Under the pieces are notes generated by a model. The model saw only the letters and a program-made list of their open reading frames with translations, had not been told where the DNA came from and made no database searches. Below are positions 45,037 to 55,638 of a stretch of DNA of 64,000 nucleotides, one piece after another. The DNA is from [Phialemoniopsis] sp. UDSM-2020. Its lineage: Eukaryota; Ascomycota; Sordariomycetes; Thyridiales; Thyridiaceae. Made by a program: the position numbers and the translations under genes. Location of the stretch: assembly GCA_018873225.1 (NCBI GenBank), contig JAEILZ010000001.1, positions 5,580,001-5,644,000 on the forward strand, given 5' to 3'. How positions within the stretch are numbered: position 1 is the first letter of the stretch; each line of letters opens with the position of its first letter.

Positions 45037-46229
45037 ATGTCGTACTTCTTCGCCACCCCCGTCGACATCGATGTCGTTCTCGACGACACCGATGACCGGT
45101 CCATGGTCGACGTCAAGCTCGACAAGAACAGGAGGGAAAAGGCCCCGCTCTACATGGACGGCGAGTCGGTCAAGGGCGCAGTTACGGTCCGCCCCAAGGA
45201 CGGCAAGCGTCTCGAGCACACGGGAATCAAGGTCCAATTCATCGGCACGATAGGTACGTACAGCCCCCGTCCCGCACACTCCGGCGGATGCGACCCGTCA
45301 GCCGAGCTTCTCCCCTACGCTTCTTGCGCGCACCGCTGTCGTCGGCGTCGCACCCACCTCCCGATTCGATGAGCCGAGCTGACCTCGTTCTTTTCCCTTG
45401 CCCCAGAAATGTTCTTTGACCGCGGGAACCACTACGAGTTCCTCTCCCTGGTCCAGGAGCTTGCGGCGCCCGGCGAGCTGCAGCACCCCCAGACCTTCGA
45501 CTTTAACTTCAGAAATGTCGAGAAGCAGTACGAGTCCTACGCCGGCATCAACGTCAAACTGCGCTACTTTGTCCGCGTCACCGTCTCCCGCCGCATGGCC
45601 GACGTCATCCGCGAGAAGGACATCTGGGTCTACAGCTACCGCATCCCGCCCGAGATGAACAGCTCCATCAAGATGGACGTCGGCATCGAGGACTGCCTGC
45701 ACATCGAGTTTGAGTATTCCAAGTCAAAGTACCACCTGAAGGACGTTATTGTCGGCCGCATCTACTTCCTGCTCGTCCGCCTCAAGATCAAGCACATGGA
45801 GTTGTCCATCATCCGCCGCGAGACGACCGGCGCTGCCCCCAACCAGTACAACGAGAGTGAAACCCTGGTGCGCTTCGAGATCATGGACGGCTCTCCATCC
45901 AGGGGCGAGACCATCCCCATCCGTCTCTTCCTCGGCGGCTTCGACCTGACCCCGACCTTCCGCGACGTCAACAAGAAGTTTTCGACGAGGTATTATCTGA
46001 GTCTCGTGCTGATAGATGAGGGTACGTTGTTTCCTTAACCCCCGAAGTTGCTTCCACAAGTCTCAAGTCTAGCTAACGCCTCGCACCAGACGCAAGGAGA
46101 TACTTCAAGCAGTCAGAGATCATTCTTTATAGGCAAGCTCCCGAGCTCGCCAACGGTAACGGAGAACCCGCCGCACTGCCGGCACCGCCACCCGAGCGGA
46201 ACATCCAAGCAGTTCCGGCTCCGGCATGA
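45037..46229 (+). CDS. VPS26: Retromer subunit VPS26
   Basis: Three exons: 45037-45253, 45407-46021, 46090-46229; introns of 153 and 68 bp; 323 residues. The family is recognised from MSYFFATPVDIDVVLDD, IGTIEMFFDRGNHYEF across the first junction, ASYAGINVKLRYFVRVTV-like sequence, DIWVYSYRIPPE and the end of the arrestin-like fold RRYFKQSEIILYRQ in the third exon. VPS26 is the arrestin-fold subunit of the endosomal cargo-selective retromer (with VPS35 and VPS29), which returns receptors from endosomes to the trans-Golgi. The C-terminal 30 residues are a Pro/Ala-rich variable tail. Confidence 0.96.
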
Positions 46230-46671
46230 GAGGGACAGTGTGCTGGGCATAGACGAGCTGGTCTGAGCAGCGAACCGGGCAGAGTGGGGGCATTGCTATT
46301 GAGCACCGGCCTTACTCTTGTTCTCACGTGTAATGTGTTTCGTTTCTAGCATAGTCATGGCGTTTGGTGAGAAGGGTTGTTTTTCTTTGCTTATAATCAT
46401 GTCTTGTTCTTCTTGCGAGGTTTGCCCCAAAATAGCAACTATCAGTTCTACCTTGCCGCGCTGTGCCTAGACCGACCATACAAGAATTGCCCGCTTGCCA
46501 TCCATTATGCTAGCCTGGGGAGCCAGTCGGCTTGCCGTGATGACTCCGCCTTCAACTGGTAAAAAGTAAATCAAACGTAAGAACAGGACCTCGTTACAGT
46601 CCCGAGTCCCCTTTTCTCTCTTTTGGGTGGCTTGTTGTTACATATCAGGTACGTGTCGAGCCGCCGTCCCT
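46230..46671. other. Intergenic, convergent gene ends
   Basis: 442 bp of 3' flanking sequence between VPS26 and NUP120; nothing else seen. Confidence 0.5.
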
Positions 46672-49600
46672 CTACGACTCGTCCATGGCCCCCTCTTCCT
46701 CCTCTGCAAACTCAAACTGGTTGTTCTGGATCGCCGCGATCCTGTCTAATTCTTCCTGATATTGCTTCCTCAGCTCCGCCAACGTCACGACTTTGCGCGT
46801 CCTCCGCTGCTGCTGCTCCCCTGGCGCCGACGCGCTCCCTCTCCGCTGTGCCTGCAAGAGCGCCTTGAACTTGGCCGGTACGTCGTCCTCGTGCGCCTCA
46901 ACACCATCCACGGGCGCCGGGTCCGACAGCAGACCGGCTGGATCTTCGACCTCTCCGGGGCCTCCGGCGGCCAGGTCCTCGGTGCAGATCCAGGCCTGCT
47001 TCGGCGTGACGCAGCTTAGAGCGTTGATGAGCATCAGGTATTGCTTCGTGACGGGAGTGTCGAATACATCGTCGCCGAGCAGCTTGTCGCCCTCTCCAGC
47101 GGCCTGCAGCTTCTGCAGCCTGTCGAGAAGTACTGCCGCGGCGCCACGGTAGTCGTTGTGGCTAATGCGCCAAGAGTACAGAATCTGATGATACGGAGTG
47201 CCCCTCGTGACGTCCTTGGCGGCGAGGCATCGAGCCAAAAGGGTATCGTCGACGGCCTCCTGGAGCCCGCAGAAGGGCAGGGCGATGAGCTCCGCCGCCT
47301 GGGCAGCGTCGCACATCTTCTCAACAAGGGTGCGGAGGCACGAGTGCTGCAAGGCGCGGTCAGTCATGGAGAGGAGGGTGGAGTGGGCGAGATCGAAGCG
47401 GGAGAGGGCGGCCGAGGCGGTAAAGAGGCGGCTAAGCATCTCGATGCGGACGGACAGGGTATTGGCATCGTCTCCAGTGGCAAATTGCAGGGCGAGTCGG
47501 GCAAAGTCAATGACTTGGGAGTAGGCCCTTTGCCTGTCGAAAAGTGAGACGACATGCGAGTAGTACTTGGCCGGCCCCGTGTAGATCAGGCCCCACTCCG
47601 TGTCGTCCATGAGGCCGGCGCTGTGGCGGATCGTATGTTGCTGGGGTGTGCCTGTGACGAGTATGGTAAGAGAAAGAGACCTTCATGTATGACAGGAGAT
47701 ATGGGCCGGGGAAAACTTACTCATGCCGACGGCCGCCTTCTTGAAGCTCGAAGCGGCAGCGGCGTAGTCCCTCAGCGCTAACGAGACGCGACCCTGGATG
47801 TAGACGGGAAACGAGTTCTGGGGCACGAAGCCACTCAGGCCATCTGCTAGGTCGGGTCGGTCACGCTTGAGCAGCAGGCACTGCACCAGCGAAGCCTCCA
47901 GTATGATTGAGCTCTTGGGGGCGCAAACCCCGGTGATGACCTCGGTGAGATTAGACGCGAGGCTGTCAGTCGACTCGCCAAGGCCCAACAAGTGTCCGAG
48001 AGCCGCCTCGAGCACAGTGATGACCTGCGTCTCCTCGGCAGTGCGCTTGGCCGGGGCGGGTGAACTGGCGGAAAACGAGGCTCGTTCGGACTTCGGTAAT
48101 GCGACACTGACCTCGGTGCGCGCGAGCCACCTGACAAGCTCTAACCGCTTAAGTGCGAGTATCATTTGTCGGTAGATAAGGCCAATATCGAATCGTGAGT
48201 GTAGTGCGTCCTCGTCGTTGTCAAACTCAAATTCCATGTGGACCAGTAGAATGAGCTGGCTGAAGAGGATCCGCCACTGCATCTCTGCCGTCTCCTGCAC
48301 GCCTTTGATGGCTAGCTTTTGGCCAAACGATGTGAAGGGATGCCGAACGTCGCGGCTACGGGCCTCCTCTGACTCTTCGATGAGGCCCAAAAAGTCTTGG
48401 TAAAGGTTCATGTTGACCAGCTTAAAATTCTCGCCTAGCAGATCCGTCACCTGGGCGCAGTCCTCCTCTGTAACTTGGCGCCAAAATCCCGCCTTGTCCG
48501 AGAAGTACTGTATGCGTTCGTAGTCCGTCTTTGCCGAGTCTTGATAAATCTCGGATCGTAGGGCGGCCTGACAAAGCTGCTGCATCCCGTCCGAGAAGCC
48601 ATCCGTAAAGGTCGTGCCGGCGACCAGAAGGCTAGAGAGGTTCCGAGAGGCGGTCTCGGGGGCGTCAATGTTGTGGTAGACCCGGTCCAGCGCGCTGCAT
48701 TCTCGTATCGCGCCCACGCAGTCAGCGCACACGACCCAGGTAATGCCCTGGTCTGGGTCGACAACAAGCGACAGCGCCTCTCCGCGTTGCTTGTCGAGCT
48801 CAATCACCAAGCGGAAGAATCGTCTCCACTGAACCTCGCTCGTGCCCCGGAATTGGTCGTAGTCCATCCCATCACCTGAGCCCTTGTCCAGCGTCGCCGT
48901 GGCTCCGAGTACGGAACAGATTGCCTCTGCCAAGCCTTTACCGCCCTTGGATGACATGTCTTTCTTGCCGGAGCCCAAGCCGCGCTCGTAGACTTGCAGG
49001 GCGGTTTCTAGGGTAGATCTTGTGAAGCGCCCTGGGTAGAAGATGAGTTGCAACCACTTCTCGGTCGGGTCGGTCGGGTCGCACGGTCCTGACGACTGCA
49101 CCGCGGGGAGAGAGGTGTCGGCAAAGACGCTGACCCAATCATGCACCCACACCTTTTCTAGACTGCTCCGCGTAAAGTGCAGCTTCATCACCCGGTAAAT
49201 CAGATTGTTTTTCCAAAGAACCCAAAGGTCAATGGATCGTCGAGCGCCCTGCGAAACGCCGAAGTCTGCCATTGTCCAGACGTCGGACGCCGAGGGCGTT
49301 GGCGGAACGAGATCGTGACCTTCGAGGAAGTCGTCCATCTCCACCTTGCCATCCGGCTGGGCTGTTGCCTTCCAGAACTTGAATGTGCCTGCGCCCACTG
49401 GAGAGTAGACACTGAAAATGCAAGTTCCCTCCTGCACAGCCAGTATCCGAATGAGGTTGGACTGATCTGGATTGACTGACCACTTGCCAACCTCTTGAGG
49501 ATCGCGGTTCAGACCGAGCATGTCGCCCGTGAACGCGATCTCCCCTCGGCTGATGTTCCACACTCTCAATCGGTGGTCAAGACAGACTGTGAATAAAAAG

Positions 49601-50500
49601 TTTTGATCGTCGAGGCCCATTGATGTCATCACGGCTGATGCAGCTGCCGTCATATCCATGTTGGTGCCTCCGTACTTGACGGTCGGGCCGCCTTGAAAGG
49701 GCAGGATACTTCGCAAGTTGCGCGTCCAGCTGACAGGGGAATGAAAGCTCTCTTTCCATTCGGAAGCTATATAGATGGTCTCTTGTCAGCTAGTGCTCCA
49801 CCTGCTAAAAAATGAGAAGTGATGGAAGCAAGCGCCTCTGTAGTTCATGCTACTGCTTACATTCGTGACCCTTGGCCCTGTGGAAACGGAGAATGCCGCC
49901 ATCGAAAAGAGTAACAAGGAACTCGTCTGCGCTCACGGCGAGTAAGCGGTGTGGTTGTTTGAAGTGAAAGGCGGCCGAGGTGTGCGGTCTGCACGCATCG
50001 CCGAGGCCGTTCTCGAGAGCAGAGCGCTTGCGAAAGAAGTCGGGGCGTAGGACAAGATTCCACAGCTGGTCGGCCTGATCTAAGACAAACAGACACAGCG
50101 CATCCTGGCTTTCGGGGTCTGCAAAGCCGACGCACGATGGCCGTATGCCGTTGGGGAAGTGGAAGTGCAGGACGAGGCCGGCGTCGGGGGCCTTTTCGGG
50201 CTTGCAGACGTCTGCCGCGCGGACGCTGAGGATCTTGTTGTCGTCGAGGACACGCCAGAGAAATGCGCGAGGGCTGCTGTGGTGTTGTCGGTAGAATATG
50301 GATGAGGCTATCGAGAGGTTCTTGACGCGGTAGGCGCGCTCTTGATCGGAGGAGCTGCCAGCGCCATTGGTCCGTCGGAGAGACGATCGCACAGTGCCAT
50401 CGGTGGCGGGCAAGCGGATGTTGACGACATGGGCGGGCGAGGAAGGCTCAAGATTCAGACGGGTCTCCTTGTAGAGGTACAGGGACTGCCGTGAGGCCAT
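46672..50500 (-). CDS. NUP120: Nucleoporin Nup120 (Nup160 family)
   Basis: Three exons on the minus strand: 50500-49861, 49766-47721, 47651-46672; introns of 94 and 69 bp; 1221 residues. The N-terminal beta-propeller begins after SLYLYKETRLNLEP, a block typical of fungal Nup120; later landmarks include LFTVCLDHRLRVWNISRGE in the propeller and a C-terminal alpha-helical domain (GLMDDTEWGLIYTGPAKYYSHVVSLFD). It is a scaffold member of the Y-shaped (Nup84/Nup107) complex of the nuclear pore. The ATG at 50500 is a conservative start: the frame stays open upstream to 50626, where it reaches an acceptor-like TTTTTTTAG, so a further upstream exon may add 42 residues. The last residues are acidic (EFAEEEEGAMDES). 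Confidence 0.92.
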
Positions 50501-51680
50501 CTTGCCGCCTCCGTCCAAAGGCCAGGGTGCGGCGAGACGGTCAGGATGGCGATAATTATCGAGCGGGCACGTCTTGGGAATTGATTCGGCGTCGGGTTGT
50601 TGAACAGTCGCATTCAACTCTTCCACTAAAAAAAGCTGAAGTCACGGTAACGCGTTGGTTGCTTGGCTGAGATAACTGGGGGGGAAGTTTTGGCAGAATT
50701 TCGGCGCCGCCTTTGTGACAAGGTCCAAGGGCGCTAGGCCCAAAGCGGCAAGCAGCTCCCCCGGGCTACCAAAATAAAAAGACAGTCGCCGGATAAGTCA
50801 ACAAGATCAAAGAACTTTCATACGGGTGAGCAAACACACTGCCTAGCTGGCTACTATACATTCTCCCTTGCTCCAACATGCTCTAAATTGCTTGCACCCA
50901 CTCAGTATGACTCGCAGAGACCCGACTGCTCGTGTAATCAATCGCAATCCCACAGGCTGGCAGGCATATATACATGCCGCACTCTCCACCATGACCAGAC
51001 CTCGATCTCCATATTATGTTTGCTAGACTAGTTACGAAATAGGATAACCTCCATCGACGCCATCACAGCGTTTCGGCCGTAAAGCCATGCATTACCGCGG
51101 ATCATGGCGGGTGCAAAGTCCGAGAGTCAGCATCCAGGGGGACTGGTGCTACAAAAGGGAAGTGGATGGGACGACGAGACAACCATCCCATTCACCTTGT
51201 CGTCTCTGCTGTTCGGTCTCGAGGGCAGGTTGCCGCCCATTCAGTGACTCAAACAATACTATTGTTAGTCAGTCTGGGAGTGAATGCTCAATCTCCATCT
51301 GCACCCTCATCCTTACACACCGGCGGGGTGGGTGTGTGAGAGAAGAAGGGCATGGTAAGAGCGGATCTCCTCCGGAGCCAAACCCCAAGGCCACCCTTCA
51401 CAGACATGTTGTGAGTTCTTTTTTAAGATAATTGAGACCTCCTCAGACACAGATCAAGTGAAGGGAAGACAGAACTTCACCTGACTGTAGCTGTTGAGAT
51501 TGGATCTCTTGGCTGTCTTCCTTACCTTATCTATCTCGCTCTTCTTCCTCGAGGTCAAGTCTCAGGAACTTTGTTCTACCCGCAACCAACATTGATCTTT
51601 CCACCAGATCGCCATCCTAAGCTTGCCTCCTTGTCTCGTTCATTTTCAACCGCCTACCGCCTACTTGACTGGTCATCACG
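50501..51680. promoter_or_regulatory. Divergent upstream region of NUP120 and methyltransferase
   Basis: 1.2 kb. The left 130 bp may be an extension of NUP120 coding sequence (see that entry). The remainder has only short frames without signature. Confidence 0.45.
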
Positions 51681-52490
51681 ATGGCGCGCCCATCACAGTA
51701 CACCCGGCTCAACGTCCCAGGCGAACCCCTGTACGGCACCATGGAGTTGGAGACCCCAGGAACCAAGACCTACACTCCGCGTGTCCTGAAAATCTACGAT
51801 GTACTTGTTCTCGGCATCTCCAACAAGTATGCTTGGAAATGTCCTACTGATGAACACCTGCTCCCACTCTGGGTTGCAAACTTCACCGAGAACCATCTAG
51901 ACTTGGGAGTCGGCACTGGATACTTCCCAGATAACGGTTACTACCAGGATCCGTGCCCTTTCAACGAGCCACGCACTCTCACCCTCGTCGACCTGAACAT
52001 GCACTGTCTCCAGATGGCGCGTAGTCGCGTTAAGATCAACCACCCCAACGTCGAGGTCCACATTGTTCAGACTGACGCCACTCGCACTCTGCCCCCTCCG
52101 AGAGCCGATGCTAGATTCATCTCCATCTCTTTGTTCTACCTCCTTCATTGTCTTCCCGGCCCACTTGAGGAGAAGGCCCGCGTCTTCGACGTCGCCCGGC
52201 GCCACCTGTTCCCCACTAAGGGTAGGGTCATCGGCGCCACCATCCTGCCCAAGTTCTGGGAGAAGAGCGGCAACGAATACAAGCCCATCGAGGGCAAGTG
52301 GCTCAACCCCCTGGCCGCAATCCTGATGCGTCTCTACAACTGGAACGGAACCTTTAACAACTGGGAGGACACCCCGGTCTTCTTCGAGCAGGCGCTCAAG
52401 AACAACTTCCAGGTCGTCGAGACCCGCATTGTCGGACTCGTCTTCCTGTTCACGGCCCGCAAGCCTCGCCACCGCCCTCTTAGCAACTAG
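51681..52490 (+). CDS. Class I SAM-dependent methyltransferase
   Basis: Single exon, 269 residues, starting in good context (ACGATGGC). Motif I is LDLGVGTGYFP (residues 73-83), with the acidic residue after beta-2 in LTLVDLNMHCLQMA and a motif-IV-like segment ADARFISISLFYLLHCLPG. The C-terminal half ends with VGLVFLFTARKPRH, a typical final strand. There is no signal peptide or membrane segment, so it is cytosolic. The target (small molecule or other) cannot be told; I recognise the fold but not the subfamily. It is not next to other obvious secondary-metabolism enzymes except the FAD dehydrogenase at 53195-54964, with which it is convergent. Confidence 0.88.
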   Translation: MARPSQYTRLNVPGEPLYGTMELETPGTKTYTPRVLKIYDVLVLGISNKYAWKCPTDEHLLPLWVANFTENHLDLGVGTGYFPDNGYYQDPCPFNEPRTLTLVDLNMHCLQMARSRVKINHPNVEVHIVQTDATRTLPPPRADARFISISLFYLLHCLPGPLEEKARVFDVARRHLFPTKGRVIGATILPKFWEKSGNEYKPIEGKWLNPLAAILMRLYNWNGTFNNWEDTPVFFEQALKNNFQVVETRIVGLVFLFTARKPRHRPLSN

Positions 52491-53194
52491 AGAAGCTGCC
52501 CACATGGAGTAGGAGCGTTTCCGGCCCGGGGAGCAGGGTCTTGCATTGATATTGGCGTTGGGTTTGGAATGGGCAGGATGGAATACGTACAAGAAGTTCG
52601 TCTCGCAAGTCTGTGTCAGCTGCGACAATATTTGCTTCTGTGTTAGGAACTAGATCCTCCTGCGGGGGGTTCGAATGATACAACTCAGTCATTCCTGGAA
52701 ACTATTAATCCCGAAAAAGTGACATTCTGTGGTCATGGTGCTCTTTCAAGAATTAACCATAGGTCTAAACCAGTCAAGAGAGGATGTTCAAGCATGGAAA
52801 ATGTTTGTGCGTGTTCCAAAGTTTCAAATCGGACAGGATCTAGAGTTGTCGTTCATCTTGTACAACCAGCTTTGATATTGCTGCCTCAGTTGAAGGGGAG
52901 CTTAAGTCGAGAAGTTTTCCATCGACAAGATGAACAACCTAATCGATCTAGTCAGCTTTGTCAGGTCGATTGTTACCGAATTTTGGCATTGAGCCAGTTG
53001 TTGTCGTCGAGGAGCCTGCATTATGTTGACTTCCCTAATTTCATCCAATAGGCTCCGGTCCAACTGAGGTAGTACAACTGTCATTGCAATGCCGTCTCAA
53101 GGCACAAGCTATGGGCACCAGAATAGTGGCGGGTATAGGTCATTTTTGGTAGTGTAGGAAACTGAAAGATATACAAGATTGATATGCGCGATTG
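52491..53194. other. Intergenic, convergent gene ends
   Basis: 704 bp of 3' flanking sequence, somewhat T-rich, with only short frames (for example 52719-53051) and no recognisable feature. Confidence 0.5.
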
Positions 53195-54964
53195 TCAAAG
53201 CCGCGCAGTAGCAGCCGCTGGGCCAAGCACCTCGTCGGCGATGGCCCGGCCGGCCGCGCGCCCAGAAAAGATGCAGCCTCCCAGAAACGTCCCCTCGAGA
53301 GAGCTGTACCCGTGCACGCCACCTCCGCCGAACCCGGCTACCTCGCCAGCGGCATACAGGCCCGGGAATGGCCGCTCGAGATCACCTCCGCCTCCCTCCT
53401 TGAGCATCACCCTGCTTTGCAGGTCGGTCTCGATTCCTCCGAGCGTCTTGCGGGTCAGCAGGTTCATCCGCACGGCGATCAGTGGACCGTGCTTGGGGTC
53501 GAGCAGGCGATGCGGCGGGGCGATGCGGGAAATGCGGTCCGGCCAGTACTGGCGGCCGTTCATGATGAGCATGGCCTGGGCGTCCTTGGAGTACTTGTTG
53601 TCCATCTGCGAATCTCTGGACTCGACCACATCCCTAATTTGAACGGGGTCGAGCATCGGGCCGCCCATCTCGCGGGCCAGCTTGTTCATCCCTTCGATCA
53701 GGTCTTCGAGGTTGTCGCGGACGACAAAGTCTTCACCGTGCTTCTGGAAGTTTTGCACCGGCACTGTACCCTTGGAGCCGAAAACGCGGGTGAGAAGCTG
53801 CCAGATGCTCTTGTTGGAGAGATCGGGGTTCTGCTCGGACCCGGACAGGGCAAATTCGCGAGCGATGATGGACTGGTCGAGGATGAACCAGGTGTAGTCA
53901 TAGCCGGTGCTGCAAATGTGTTTGAGAGTCGCCAGAGTATCGGAGCCTGGGAAGAGGAAGGGAGGCAGGCGCTTGCCGGTCGCGTCGAGCCACAGCGACG
54001 AAGGCGCCGGCAGCACGCGAATACCGTGAGAGGGCCAGATGGGGTTCCAGTTGGCGAGACCTTCGGTATAGTGCCACATCCTATCGCGATTGACTATGCG
54101 AGCGCCTGCCGACTCGGTGATGCCAATCATGCGGCCATCGACGTGGGCCGGCACGCCGATGACGAATCGCTCGGGCACGCGGGGGCCGAGCCGGTCAATC
54201 GGCCACGCCTTCTTGACAGCTTCGACATTGCCACCGATACCGCCAGAGGTGACGAGAACGGCGCAGCCGCGTAGCTCAAATTCACCGGAGATGTCCCTCG
54301 AGGTCTTGACGCCGCGAATGGCGTCGTCGTCGCGCAGAACGCGGCCCTTGACGCCGATGGCCCGGCCCGTCTTGTCGTCGACGATGAGCTGGTCGACCAT
54401 GTGGCGGAACTTGAACTGGACGATGCCTTTCTTCTCGGCCTTGCGGACGGGCTCAGCAAAGATCCTGACGACCTCGGGTCCGGCACCCCAAGTGATGTGG
54501 AAGCGGGGCACCGAGTTGCCGTGGCCATCAGCGAGACCGGCGCCACGCTCAGCCCAGCCCACGTTGGCCATGAACTTCAGCCCGAGGCCTTTGACGTAGG
54601 GCTCCATGCCGTCGACAGCAAAGTCGACAAAAGCTCCGGCCCACTTGCGAGGCCAGCGGTCCTCATCGTCAAGACGGTCGAAGCGCGCGGAGCCCAACCA
54701 GTCGCGAAGAGCGAGGGAGCGGGAGTCGCGGATGCCCATGCGGCGCTGCTCCGTCGAATCAACACAGAAGAGACCTCCAAGAGACCAAAAGGCCTGGCCA
54801 CCGACATTGTTTTCGTTCTCCTGGTCGACAATGATGGTGGGCACCTTGCGCAGGGCGAGCTCGTGGGCAGCGACGAGGCCGGCCAGACCGGCGCCGACGA
54901 TGATGACGGGGCCCGGGGGAGGGCCGCCGGTGGATCCGGCGGGGGCAGCTGGATCGCCCGACAT
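53195..54964 (-). CDS. FAD-binding dehydrogenase, ketosteroid-dehydrogenase/fumarate-reductase type
   Basis: Single exon of 589 residues. The FAD Rossmann motif VIIVGAGLAGLVAAHELA is at residues 20-37, ending with an acidic VDQENENNVGGQAFWSLGG segment typical of the FAD_binding_2 family (flavocytochrome c fumarate reductase, 3-ketosteroid-delta1-dehydrogenase). The C-terminal FAD loop reads FPGLYAAGEVAGFGGGGVHGYSSLEGTFLGG, where the HGYxxLxGTFLGG pattern closes the active site. No heme site, signal peptide or membrane segment is visible. Members of this group (annotated as predicted oxidoreductases in bacteria) dehydrogenate or reduce C-C double bonds; the substrate is unknown. The lack of introns in a genome where most genes of this size have some is worth noting as a possible sign of transfer. 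Confidence 0.88.
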   Translation of the reverse strand: MSGDPAAPAGSTGGPPPGPVIIVGAGLAGLVAAHELALRKVPTIIVDQENENNVGGQAFWSLGGLFCVDSTEQRRMGIRDSRSLALRDWLGSARFDRLDDEDRWPRKWAGAFVDFAVDGMEPYVKGLGLKFMANVGWAERGAGLADGHGNSVPRFHITWGAGPEVVRIFAEPVRKAEKKGIVQFKFRHMVDQLIVDDKTGRAIGVKGRVLRDDDAIRGVKTSRDISGEFELRGCAVLVTSGGIGGNVEAVKKAWPIDRLGPRVPERFVIGVPAHVDGRMIGITESAGARIVNRDRMWHYTEGLANWNPIWPSHGIRVLPAPSSLWLDATGKRLPPFLFPGSDTLATLKHICSTGYDYTWFILDQSIIAREFALSGSEQNPDLSNKSIWQLLTRVFGSKGTVPVQNFQKHGEDFVVRDNLEDLIEGMNKLAREMGGPMLDPVQIRDVVESRDSQMDNKYSKDAQAMLIMNGRQYWPDRISRIAPPHRLLDPKHGPLIAVRMNLLTRKTLGGIETDLQSRVMLKEGGGGDLERPFPGLYAAGEVAGFGGGGVHGYSSLEGTFLGGCIFSGRAAGRAIADEVLGPAAATARL

Positions 54965-55638
54965 TGTGCGGCCCTTGTAGATGAATGCGGAGATGAGTTG
55001 TGGTGGTCAATTGTACTAGGCTAACTGCACGGCAGATTCAAATAATTGGAGATGGACGAGAGAGCAAGCAGAGAGCGCGCCGCGTACAATGAGCAGCTTG
55101 ATGATCCATGCTATTTGGTGCTGACGTCCTTACCTTAAAGGCCAAGTTCAGACCACGAGACCGAGCTCCAAGGATGCGACACTGATCCTGGACTGGATGA
55201 GGGGGATACCTCGGCACCACTGCCGCCACTACCAACCACCACCGTCACAAGCTCGTGGGCCTGCAATTGACACTTGAGTCCCGGCCTCAGTATTCTGGGT
55301 TCAATTCACCATTGAAGCTTTTCTGTTTAGCACCCAATCCATAATCTAGATATTTTCCATTTTCCCCAGTGTAAACACTTCTCTTTGATGGGCGTGCTTA
55401 TTTGCGGCGTGCAGCCTCCAGCTCTTCCCCACATTATCCAGGTACGGAGTTGGCAGGCCACCAATCCTCGTCCCCCACTCGCCAGAAACCATCCCATCCT
55501 CCTCCTCCCGCCGCCCAGAAAACCGCCCATCATGATTGAGGGGAGATGCAGGAGGCTCTTGTCTCTCTTCTCTTTCACGAATTATCTCTCCAATCAACTC
55601 TTTACATACACTTCATTCGTGCCTCCCAATCCCTCACA
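54965..55638. promoter_or_regulatory. Divergent upstream region of FAD dehydrogenase and GCV1
   Basis: 674 bp between divergent starts. The GCV1 frame is open back to 55546 but the ATG at 55639 is preferred. An AGGTACGGAG element near 55440 resembles others in the window. Confidence 0.5.

Noticed and set aside
51897..52628. 243-codon minus-strand frame
   Set aside because: Antisense to the methyltransferase with its clear SAM motif; no signature of its own.
53192..54274. 360-codon plus-strand frame
   Set aside because: Antisense shadow of the FAD dehydrogenase, whose motifs are clear on the minus strand.
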